From the NCBI GenBank assembly GCA_002104985.1, contig MCGO01000001.1:1-64000 (forward strand): a stretch of 64,000 bases of DNA. Reading direction: 5' to 3'. Every line of letters begins with the position of its first letter. Position 1 is the stretch's first letter. The stretch is from Rhizoclosmatium globosum. Lineage: Eukaryota > Chytridiomycota > Chytridiomycetes > Chytridiales > Chytriomycetaceae. The position numbers were made by a program, and so were the translations under genes. Positions 23,333 to 32,693 of the stretch are shown here, in pieces. Below the pieces are notes generated by a model, which was not told the DNA's origin, did no database searches, and was given only the letters and a program-made list of their open reading frames with translations.

Positions 23333-24193
23333 ATGAGCCAAATTACGATTAGGCCTTCTACCACCACACCAACAACGTCTCAAATCCTCCTTTCACTCAA
23401 TGATAGGTGTGGAAGCAGTCGCGGTGTATGTACACCACCGTTACTTTGCGTGATTACCCCCGATCTCCATCGAACTTGTCAAACACCAGCAACTCTAAAC
23501 ACACCTTGCAACTGCACGCGACAATCAACCTGCTGTATAACACCAAACACATCCTGCATAAACGCCACAATTTCAACTCCAGGTATATGTCAACTTGTCC
23601 AACCAACACTCGGCGGTCCCTGTGGCCTTCCTTCAACGACCTGCGGAGGAGAAATGACGTGTCTATCGAATACATGTCAAAACGTTCCTATTCTAGCGGG
23701 ACTTGATGGGGATTGCGCGTGTCCTGGGACACAGTCGTTGAAGCAATGTGCCAAGGACTTTCTTTGTGTTTGCAATGTAGTCAACAACGGGTACGGAAAA
23801 TGCGCGACTCCAGGACCTTCTTGTTCATGTCTTGCAACGAATGGAACAGCTTCATCTTGTTGTGGTGGTCATTTGAGTTGTTATGTAAACAAAGGTGTGA
23901 CTGGCACGTGCCAAGACGTACGAGTTGGTAGAAACGCAAAATGCGCGTCGAGAAATAATGTTACTGGCCCTTATTGCGTGGATTCACTAAAGTGTTTGGA
24001 TGCTGGGATTGATGGAATTGGGGTTTGTCGATCTGCGAAAAAGGGACCAAGTACACTGATAATCAACGCCGGAACGGCTGATAATGAAAGCCTTACGCGT
24101 ACCCGTGCTGCTGTGACCAATAACAGTCCTCATTATTCTATTTCACGTGTACTCTTTATAACTTCTGTTGCGTTGATGTTCTGCTCTATCTGA
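23333..24193 (+). CDS. Cysteine-rich surface or secreted protein, copy A
   Basis: About 286 aa. A repeating pattern of cysteine-containing turns (CNCTRQSTCC, CGGEMTCLSNTCQNV, CACPGTQSLKQC, GYCVD-like loops, CRSAKKG) covers most of the protein. A Thr/Ser/Asn-rich stretch and a hydrophobic C-terminus (LFITSVALMFCSI) follow, as expected for a GPI-anchored wall protein. No catalytic domain is recognised. The Met at 23333 gives no signal peptide, unlike copy B, so the true first exon may be missing or the gene may have lost it. It faces copy B tail to tail with 22 bases between stop codons. Confidence 0.65.
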   Translation: MSQITIRPSTTTPTTSQILLSLNDRCGSSRGVCTPPLLCVITPDLHRTCQTPATLNTPCNCTRQSTCCITPNTSCINATISTPGICQLVQPTLGGPCGLPSTTCGGEMTCLSNTCQNVPILAGLDGDCACPGTQSLKQCAKDFLCVCNVVNNGYGKCATPGPSCSCLATNGTASSCCGGHLSCYVNKGVTGTCQDVRVGRNAKCASRNNVTGPYCVDSLKCLDAGIDGIGVCRSAKKGPSTLIINAGTADNESLTRTRAAVTNNSPHYSISRVLFITSVALMFCSI

Positions 24194-24215
24194 TAAATGA
24201 TCAAGAAAAAACAAT

Positions 24216-25030
24216 TTATAAAACAAGTGTAGCCAGAAAAAGTAGAAAAGATGCAGCGTCCACAACTCTCCAGCTTTGGGATGTGACGACAGCCGCGAAT
24301 TTCCCTTTTAGACCACAAATCCCTACACCATCCGTCCCAACCTGTCCACAAACCAATCCGTCGACGCATCCAGGAAGCGATACAGAAGACTGACTAGCAC
24401 AAGTATCCCCAACTCCACCGCGAAAAACCTGACACGTCCCCGATGTGTCATTTCCAGTGCCATAACACCTCTCCATCCCAAACACCCTCCTACTCTACAT
24501 CCAGTCCCCTTCGCACTACAAATTCCCCACGCAGAATATCCCCCCTCCGCAACAGCTTCACAAACACATACCAATCCCGTTTCACACGATTTCAAACTAA
24601 CCGTCCCGCTACACGGACACTCAGCGCTGATCGGTTGAACGATCCGAACGTTACGACACGTTCCCGCGATGCAGCTCATTTCTCCTGAACATATTGATGG
24701 ATCCGAGACGCCGTCTCCGTTGCAAACCCCGTTCAGAAGTGGTTGAACGAGTGTACACATCCCGCTAGTTGCTGGCGTCGCGTTAAGACAGGTGGTGTTA
24801 GGATCTGTACAGCAGTAGCTTGACGGTGTACAGTTACAGGACCCACCGGTTGTGTTGGGCACTTGGCAAGTGTAAGTGCTGGAAGGGGTTTGAGCACATA
24901 CGAGGCCGTCAGAACAGGTTGATGGGGTTGTTGTTGCGGAAACACCACAGGGAGAGTTAATAGGGAGTAGAGTGACTGTTAACGCGAGTGTTGTGGGAAG
25001 GAATAAGACAAGTACACCAAGGATCACCAT
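24216..25030 (-). pseudogene. Cysteine-rich surface or secreted protein, copy B, one frameshift
   Basis: Paralogue of copy A. It starts with a good signal peptide (MVILGVLVLFLPTTLALT), then the same cysteine pattern (CNCTPSSYCC, CSGEMSCIAGTCRNV, CPCSGTVSLKSC, GTGCRVGGCL). At about 24475-24485 the frame changes by one base in a run of G. The paralogous sequence then continues (MERCYGTGNDTSGTC, GCVDGLVC, GVGICG) to a hydrophobic C-terminus (FLLFLATLVL). With one base more the gene would be a complete GPI-type protein of about 270 aa. The break lies in a homopolymer, so sequence error is as likely as true loss. Confidence 0.75.
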
Positions 25031-25310
25031 CTTATTCTTTTCCAGAGATTAACCCGACAAACCAAAAAGGTGAAGAAGATAATTGACTTGACTGAAGTAG
25101 CCATGCATTTTTCGCCAAATTAAGAAAAAAACTAGACCATTCATTAAAAGCATTATCCACAAACCCAAAATAGAAACCGTGCAAAACACTGTTTACCGTC
25201 TTCAGAGAGGAGCGGGATTAAGATGTTACAAATCGGTGGTCGATTTCCAAAAAGCCCAACCACACCCAACACCTCCTCCATCCTCCTACTGGCCCTCGTC
25301 TCTCAAAAAG

Positions 25311-25382
25311 CACCCAAGGTGGGGATCGAACCCACGACCACCTGCTTAGAAGGCAGATGCGCTACCGCTGCGCTACCCGGGC
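25311..25382 (-). tRNA. tRNA-Arg (anticodon TCT)
   Basis: The complementary strand folds as a complete cloverleaf. A 7-bp acceptor stem (with G-U pairs) begins GCCCGGG, the D stem is GCGC/GCGC, and the anticodon stem TCTGC/GCAGG surrounds the loop CTTCTAA, giving anticodon TCT. The T arm is GTGGG/CCCAC around TTCGATC. No intron. Reads AGA codons. Confidence 0.93.
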
Positions 25383-26150
25383 GTTGAAAACATTGGTGTT
25401 TACAACTTGATCAGCTTTAGAGAAACAACGCCCTATAGCAATTCCAAGCACGTCAATATTATCAAATAGCTTGTTTAATAGAGCTAGTGCGCTTGTATAT
25501 ATGGAGGAGATATGTTGCTTGTTAGCACAACATCGTTTGAACAGTATGACCAAATAGTATCCACTTGATCAGCTTTAGAGACAGTTCCACAGTCAGATAA
25601 TACAAGTATACCTCAATCTTAATCATGTTAATATCTGGTGTGTGTGTTTCGGTTTCCTGTCAGTTAATTCAGTTAGTGTGTTACACTGTTCAAGAGGAAG
25701 AACACGTTTGACCAGGAATTTAAACGAAACTCAAGCGAAACGCGTAGTACAATGTATTCCAGTAACGCTTACTGTGTCTAGAGAACAATGTTGGTTTCTC
25801 TGCATTTGAGGTGAACTTCCACAAATTATAGCTGCCGCCACATACGCAAAAACCTTTGCTTATAAAAACTGAGTTATGAAAGATTTAAAGTGATCAGAGA
25901 TTATTTAAGTCGTTTTGGAATATTAAAGTTTTTTTTTGGTTGTTTGTGTTTAACTTTGCTGTCGCGTTTATTGTTAAGTTGCCAAAAAACCGCCTTTCCT
26001 AGAGGTGTAAAACAGATGTGAGAATTGTAGAATTGCATTTGTTTCAAAGAAGAACAAGAGGAACGTGATTGGAATTCCGTTTTTAAACTCCAACTTCTCA
26101 CACAAACCGTCGTACCCAACGCCGCCAACGCCTACACCAAGCTAAAAGCC
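25383..26150. other. Intergenic, AT-rich
   Basis: About 770 bases between the two tRNA loci with no open frame or RNA that I can support. A phrase near 25404-25420 (CTTGATCAGCTTTAGAGA) recurs at about 25564-25580, a short direct repeat about 160 bases apart. Confidence 0.35.
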
Positions 26151-26213
26151 TCCCATACGGGGAATCGAACCCCGACCGCCGCCGTGAAAGGGCGGAATCC
26201 TGACCCTCTATAG
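26151..26213 (-). pseudogene. tRNA-Glu (TTC) with eroded 5' half
   Basis: On the complementary strand the anticodon arm CCGCC-CTTTCAC-GGCGG (anticodon TTC), the T arm CGGGG-TTCGATT-CCCCG and the 3' acceptor strand TATGGGA are perfect. The 5' side reads roughly CCTATAGAGGGTCAGGATT. The normal acceptor and D-arm sequence is shortened by about six bases in several small gaps, so neither the acceptor stem nor a D arm can form fully. Probably a non-functional tRNA remnant, or indel errors. Confidence 0.75.
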
Positions 26214-26476
26214 GTTCTGTGCTTAAAAGTCTTAAAAAAAATAAACACACAACACATAAGGAACATCATATATACACTATATTAATACATTGAATGATGT
26301 TTGAGGTGATAGGGGGCTGTTGGGGGGTTGTTATGGTGTGTCCGAGAGTGGTGATCCACACCAAGTATTGACCCTTACTACCCACTTTATTTTCAACAAA
26401 CCGACCACGGATTCGTTTTCTACACACTCGATTTAGTATGGGCGCAGCGAGTTTGGCGCGTAGGCGCTTATTTTGA

Positions 26477-26588
26477 GTTGCGACTTTTTTTCGCGGGTGA
26501 TAGGATGCATAGCACCGGTGCAAAAAAGTCGCACGACTTTTCTCCCCGGATGCTCGTGAGCCTATCACCCCCGAAAAAAAGTCGCAAC
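26477..26588. repeat. Nested foldback (MITE-like)
   Basis: Outer arms of 28 bp (26477-26504 and 26561-26588) are inverted copies with one mismatch and begin GTTGCGAC. The 56-base loop holds two more palindromes: GCACCGGTGC at 26512-26521 and AAAAGTCG-CA-CGACTTTT at 26524-26541. The motif CGACTTTT and its complement therefore occur four times. Predicted to form a cruciform or long hairpin. It lies four bases left of the direct repeat that bounds the Crypton-like element. Confidence 0.85.
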
Positions 26589-26592
26589 TTTC

Positions 26593-26605
26593 AACAACGT
26601 AAAAC
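26593..26605 (+). repeat. Left 13-bp direct repeat of the Crypton-like element
   Basis: AACAACGTAAAAC, repeated exactly at 31813-31825 in the same orientation. Both copies are preceded by GTCGCAA and an ACTTT phrase, with some extra bases in the right copy. Short direct repeats at both ends are what site-specific insertion by a tyrosine recombinase leaves. Confidence 0.7.
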
Positions 26606-26679
26606 GCGCCATCCCTCTATACAAACATAATATCTATATAATACTTTGTTCTAATCTGCGTTTATTTGGATAGATTCGA

Positions 26680-29600
26680 ATGTCTGGCAGTGCTACCCCA
26701 AACCAGCCAACCCAACCCATCAGAGGCCACGAAATCAACCACAAGCTACGTGAAGCTATTCTCTTCAGAGCCCAGCAGTTCGCTTCACGCGCAGTGATCG
26801 CCGGAAGCGATTCCGAGGCAGCTTATGAAACCGATAATTCGCTCTATGAGAGTACCGATTACTTTACCGAGAGCGAGATGTTTGACAAAGAGACTTTGGA
26901 TGCATTGAATGCTTTGGAGAAAGACTACAGTCTTGAGTTATTGAAAGGTGCGTGTTCTATTATTTCCTCATACACTCACTCACCACCACCACCACCACCT
27001 ACCACAACCACCACCAACTCCTCCACCAACAACACCAGAAATGATGAACACAGCCGGTACCTACGCAGCTGACGGGAGTCTTATTCCAGAAGAAACGCTC
27101 GACCCTCGCATGGCGCCTTACGTTCTTGGGCCTGGCGGCAAGCAACTGGTCAAGATCAACCAGCAGTACCTCGAGCGTAACGGCTGGGTTTTCACCGAAG
27201 GATCCGTCAAAAATGGCTGGAAGTACACTGGAGGCGATTGGAAGCGAGTTGTAAGTGTTATGCTCCTGTTCTTCACTTTTCAACCAGTACTCAACAACAA
27301 CGCAACGCACAGTGTTCCACGTGTCAAACATCGACGGGAAACCTTGTTCTCTGCAAGAATTCCGACGACAACAACGTGCACTGGACACACGACACGTGCG
27401 CTGCTTCGAACGGCAAGTGCCACGCCTGCCCCGCCGGACCCCCTGCGCCAATCGTGTACAACCCACGCCCAAGCGACGCAGCACCGACCGAATTCATCGC
27501 TGCTGTCAATGCCGCGCGTGCCAAGTCGACTGCTCGTGCTTCCAAGCCAAATCCACGTTCAACCTCTCAGTCCTCTCGTGCTGCTTCCACCTCATCCGCC
27601 CGTGCTCCGCAGTCCCCGCTCCGTGCCGGCGCTTCCGCTCACACCCGTGCCAGAAACTCTGCACTCGGTCTGGCTGCCAACGTTATCACTCAAGGCAGAG
27701 ACGATGACGACTCCATGCCTGAAATGCTATCAGATTCTGACTCCGATGCTCCTGCGCCTGATGCTACTCGTGAACGCCGTCGGGCCAAGAAAGCCGCTGG
27801 TGCTGCTAAACGTGGCCGCCGACCAGATCTCCCAACCTTTGGTGACCAGTTTGATTCTGAATCTGATGCTGAAGACGACACTCAAGCTCCTGCCGATGCT
27901 GCCGACGCTGCCGAACAGTCTAAATGGAAACCAACAGCCGCGGAGCGCGCAGACTTCTTCCCGCTGACGCCAGAAGAACGCCGAGCCAAAGGCTACGAGT
28001 TACCTGATTGCATTAAATTCGAGATCATGACTGGATTTACGAGCAATCTGAAACGATACGAGGCTGGATTGGTTGCGAAGAGGTTGAAAGCGATTGTTGA
28101 TCAGAATTGTAAGTGTTGCTTCGGCTTTGGTATCTCAGACTAATTTGATCACAATCTCAGTGGTTGGACAATGGCAACCTGATCGCAAGTATCTGTACGC
28201 TCACATTATCTTCTCTCGAGGCTATAAGTGTGCAGAAGAACTTGTCCATCAGCTGGCCGTGAAGTACGTCCACATGAATATCAAACAGCGCGAAAGACTG
28301 AAGAATAACTGCACAACTGTTATTGGAAACATCATGAATCCTGGAGTTGGGAAGGGGCGTGGCTGTGACAAGAACTATGGTCCACACATTCGCACATTGG
28401 AAGATTACATGGTGGGTTAAATTCTATCGAAGTCACTGCTAATCACATTCTCTACAGACTCTTGTTGGGAGACATATTGAGAAGCTGTACATTCAAACAC
28501 CCCAGCTTCGCGACACGATGGACAATTACAAGTACTTCTTTTCTGGTCGATACATCACGTGGGGACTGGATGGGTTTGCTCTCCAACCAATGCGAAATCA
28601 GCAGGGTGTGTTTGATCCCAATGGCAAGATTGGTAGCAAATATGTAAGTTTTTCTATTTCTTTGATACGTTGGACTAAATCTGCCAAATAGGCCTCTCTT
28701 GAACAATTTCACACGCATATGTTGCGAATGTCCGGGCTGTGCGCTCCTCTTTGCGACGACGAGCAGTTGAAGTCTCTTGGATGCAACGACAAAGCTGACC
28801 ATGACGACCACAAGAAGAGGATTCAAAGTGCAACAGTTGCGTCTATTTCGAAGAAGGTTGAAGAAGACCCGGATGTCCACAATAACTACGAGCGTAACGT
28901 TGAAGCTCACATCACCGCGGAGGTTGAGAAAGGGTTTCGACTGCACTGCTTGAGTCGTTTGATGTACGCTCCTGGTGGTTCTATTCCAACTGGAGCCCGT
29001 GAACTTTGTCAGCTGAACCTGAATGACGTTACTTGTGGGCGTAGTTCGGAGTTGCGGGGTCTTAACATTATTCGACTGTTGTCCGAGGACTATGAAATTC
29101 GACCTCCAGAAGGTATCTATGCTTGCGAAAAGTGTCCCTGTACCAAGATTCTTGTTGATGGATCCAAACTCTCGGTATGTAAAAGTCGCTTGTTCTTACG
29201 TTCACTAAGTCTTTCTTCCAGTCTCTTCTTGCTGAACGCGGTAAAAGTGACAAACGGTACATTATTGTCTGCCCTCATTGGAACCCGCTCTTTGATTTCA
29301 AGTTTACGTTTGGTCTCAAGGAGTATATGGAGCTTCATGTCCAGAAGATAACAGGAAAAGCGGACTTGCTGATGAAGGGCTACAATGTTGTCAAGGAAAT
29401 CAAGCTCTTTCATGCCAGTTCGTATACGGAGCCAATGGGATCGACCACTCACCACACCATGATGGACACCATGCACAACGCTTTGGGAGTCAAGATTGAC
29501 GGAAAGAGTACTCACATTCCTCGTAAAGCCCAGCCCGTGAAGATGGAACGTGGTAACGTCCCTGCCGCTGCCATTGAGCGCATTGGTTGGTTGACAGGCG

Positions 29601-31433
29601 ATAATGTCAAACGCGGCGAGTCTTTCAGTATTGTCTACTTGAAGGAGTTTCCGCGAGAGGTTGTCCAATACAACACCGGTATGTTTCCAAACGGGAATCA
29701 TGAGGGAAGGTTCAAACCGCCGCGGTTCAATGCCCCTCCACCAAGTCCATTTATCCAGTCATATTTCTTTCCTCAGTGGGTTGAGTTTGAGGAAGCAGTG
29801 AAGGACCCCGATCATCCCATCTTCTTGTCGGACGATGTGATTAATGAGGTGGATGATGTGAATGAGTGGATTGGAATGGATCAGCCTTTGGAAGAAGGCG
29901 AGACTCTTGAGGACCTTGCGAAGCGCGCAGAACACCACTGCAAGAATGGGAAAGTAAGCTTGCCTGTGATGGGGAATACCTTGACCGCAACACGCGAGGA
30001 GTTTATCTATGGATTAGCTTCGTTGTTCTATCATATTGCCACAGATCCACTTGTTTCTGAAGCGATCACACCGGAGACTGGTATGTTTTTTCTTGTCATG
30101 TTCTAAAATAAAATGACTCCACTTTTCCCCAGTTGCTGCCATAAAAGGAGGAGGTTACTGCGAAAAGCGAAAGAACAACATCTTTGACACTACGGAGTGG
30201 AAGGAATTTTACGAGGCTGTGTATAAGGAGGAGGTCAAGTATGCTGAATGGCGGTTGGCTTGCAGCAAGATGGAACGTCCAAATCTGAACGCGCTGGATG
30301 GGAGTGGAAGCTGTGGTCGAATGGAAGTTGTACTTTCGGACGAACAGTTTGCCGAATTACGCGGTCGCTTTGGAAATCTTCCAGATGATACTTTGGAGGA
30401 AATTCACAGATTGCCCGCTACAATTCAGGCCGCATTTACTTCTCAGCTGCAAGTCTTGCACGATGAAGTGAAAGAGAACACTGCCTATCTGAAGCTTCTT
30501 CTTGAACGGGTCACCCGTCAGCATGGTGACAACTCTGAACAGCCAATTTTCCATCCACCTGAACCTCGTCCTCGCTCGGAACTTGCTCCTGCTCCAGAAA
30601 TTCCTACCGCTGGATTGGTGATTCCTGAGTTTGGCTCTACTGCACGTCTTGCGACTGGTCCCTTTACTGTGTCAAGTGACAATGGTCGGTTAGTTGCGAC
30701 TTACCGAAAGCAGTTCTCTCGGTCTGACCCTTGGTCTATGAACATGCCCGAAGTCAAGTTTCCTGCCATTAGCGAAGTTTCTCTTGAGGAGGTTTGTTTT
30801 GTTCGCACACCGTTGATGATGTACTTATAATCGTTCTTGCAGGCATTTTCGATTGCAGCGGGTCCTGGGTTCTCTTTGAACACTCTTGTTCAACGTCATC
30901 ATACGAAGTGGGCGCAGGGTGGCCAGCAGAAGCAGTTCATGAATTACAACCGTGTCTTGTGGTTCATTCTCGACAGATGCCAATTGACTCTTACTCAGAT
31001 TATGGCTCTTTCCGATGAAGAGCGTTCTGCTCTTTTGGCCTCTGCTTTTGCTACGATTCGCACTGATACCGAATTTCACAAGAAAAAAGGTTTCACGATT
31101 TCGGCGATGGCGGAGAAGACCTCGTTCCCAACTGCTCTTCCAATTCGCGCTCCCAAGGATACTGCAACTGTTAAGAAGCCGCGAAGCAAGAAGCAGAAGG
31201 TGACTCCTGCGGAAACTGAAGTGGCGACTGCTGGCGGCGATGCGAATGACACTGGTGTGGATCAGGAAGCAGCTTCGGCTGAAGCGACAAGCGAGAATTG
31301 TGTTTACTGTGGTGAATATACTACCGACGTGTGTGATGGTGTTGGATGCGAAACGCGGGTTCACTCAACTTGTTGTGGTGTGACGGACAAGGGTGTTCCG
31401 GCCTTCTGCCGAAAGTGTAAGGAAGCGGCTTGA
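26680..31433 (+). CDS. Crypton/Ndc10-like tyrosine recombinase with two PHD-like fingers
   Basis: Nine exons: 26680-26947, 27039-27250, 27313-28108, 28161-28411, 28458-28643, 28692-29174, 29222-30080, 30133-30791 and 30843-31433. The product is 1434 aa and all junctions are GT-AG with closing phases. A zinc finger of PHD type starts at residue 161 (CSTC...LC...HWTHDTC...CHAC). Residues about 200-350 are Ser/Ala/Asp-rich and basic. The recombinase catalytic set is readable: box I TCGRSSEL (Arg about 688), HIPR (His about 830, Arg about 833), IGW (about 854), and the nucleophile candidate in YLKEFPR (Tyr about 871). RFKPPRFNAPPP and FFPQWVE follow, as in Ndc10/Crypton proteins. A second PHD-like finger closes the protein (CVYC...CDGVGCETRVHSTC...FCRKC, about 1391-1431). 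It likely cuts and joins DNA in the nucleus for its own transposition; a domesticated DNA-binding role is the alternative. Confidence 0.82.
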
Positions 31434-32693
31434 ATAGTTACGGTTTTTCGAATAAACGGTTTTGTTGTTCTTCAATTATGCTTCGCTCGAACACATTCCG
31501 TTCAATCTATTTTTCATTCAAAAACGCGCAGTCATCCCGAATGAGCTCCCGTCCCATCTAATGCCGCAATGCCGCAGCGACGAATGCTTACATTCGTCCA
31601 CGGATATTCGCGTCGTGTTTGGTACTGTGGCTGGGTTGCGAGACTGATGATGCCCTTTGTAGTGCCTCTCAGCACGACATCATTGGGCGGCGCTTCGGCT
31701 CTCGCAACGCGATTCAATCGCATTCAGTCACCTACTCCGTTCATCGCTGTGCCAGACTGACCGTGACAGTAACGCGTCGTCGCAATATAACTTTGACAGC
31801 TGAACAGCTGATAACAACGTAAAACTGAACCAAGCATCCCGACCTACTCCTTTTCTTCTCCCCTCTCCTTCTCGTCAATTTGAAAAGGTTATGTTCATAC
31901 CTATGGTGTCGTAATGACACTTGAATTTATGTTTACTTCTTTCTAAATGAAATATACTCCGTCGCTTCTTGATTTCCGTCAAATAAAGTGTCGAATCAAG
32001 ATATTTTGTTGTTAATGATGTTCGTCTTTGATACTCTGCGTGTTTCCAGCAGTATTAATGTGTTCGGGTTTCGTTTAGGGTTATTAACCCTAAAAACTGC
32101 AGCTCCTGACTGAAGCTGGCAAAATTCATAAGATTTCGCATGCGATAAGATGCTGGTATATTATGCAGATTCGTGTTGTCGGAACGCAAAAATATGTGTG
32201 CTGTGGCCATCTTTTTGATTCTGAAGCCAAATCCATGATATTCTACCCTCAACAGCGCACCAACGACAAAAGACACAGATCAATGACTACCTGCGATAGA
32301 AAGAGCGGGTTGTCTTTACTGATTCTGGAGGTTTATACGCATCGATCATGAAAGCTCAAGTCTATGTGCATTTCCATTGAAAGTGTTGACGCAAGATGAA
32401 CATTGAAAGATTGACAAAATCAGGACACACCAAACTTCACCTACGTCGAAAGCAGCATAGTATTAATCGATCTACGAAGCGATTGCGTCGTGTTTGCACG
32501 TCTGGAACGAGTTTGGTTGCCCGGAAACTGTATAGCGTAACTGGCGATGACGACAGACGCGTAACAATACCACCATCAAGAAGATCGTGTATTGTTTAGT
32601 AAGATCTGATATTTACTTTAGCGGGTTTTGTTGAGCTAGTGAGGTTCAGAAGGTTGAAAGTGGTTGAAAGGTTGACGAAACTCTCTCGAAAAC
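31434..32693. other. Non-coding stretch right of the recombinase gene
   Basis: About 1.26 kb. The first 390 bases are the presumed right end of the Crypton-like element. The remainder, up to the helicase gene, is AT-rich with no open frame or RNA I can support. The last few hundred bases should hold the helicase promoter. Confidence 0.4.
31813..31825 (+). repeat. Right 13-bp direct repeat of the Crypton-like element
   Basis: Exact second copy of AACAACGTAAAAC, 380 bases downstream of the recombinase stop codon. Preceded by CAGCTGAACAGCTGAT, itself a small repeat, and further left by GTCGCAA, which also occurs just left of the first copy. Confidence 0.7.

Larger units (their letters stand above)
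26593..31825 (+). mobile_element. Candidate Crypton-type element (about 5.2 kb)
   Basis: A single nine-exon tyrosine recombinase gene fills a segment bounded by an identical 13-bp direct repeat. There are no terminal inverted repeats at those points and no second enzyme. Cryptons have exactly this layout: one intron-rich YR gene and very short direct repeats. The limits are inferred from one copy; an empty site or second copy would be needed to fix them. The last 390 bases inside the right end are non-coding, GC-richer than the flank and rich in small palindromes (for example GCGATTCAATCGC). Confidence 0.6.

Noticed and set aside
25404..25580. Repeated phrase CTTGATCAGCTTTAGAGA as long terminal repeats
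   Set aside because: Only about 18 bases long, without any retroelement coding sequence between or near the copies.
26975..27035. CAC/CCA microsatellite-like run as a possible CRISPR or satellite array
   Set aside because: Simple triplet-rich intron sequence without spacers; CRISPR arrays are not expected in a fungal nucleus and none was seen.
26948..27967. Pro/Thr/His-rich open frame on the plus strand
   Set aside because: It begins in intron 1 of the recombinase gene, a CCA/CAC-rich repeat, and runs out of frame with the supported exons.
29117..29701. Minus-strand open frame of 194 codons
   Set aside because: Opposite to the recombinase catalytic exon, where the plus strand carries all conserved motifs.
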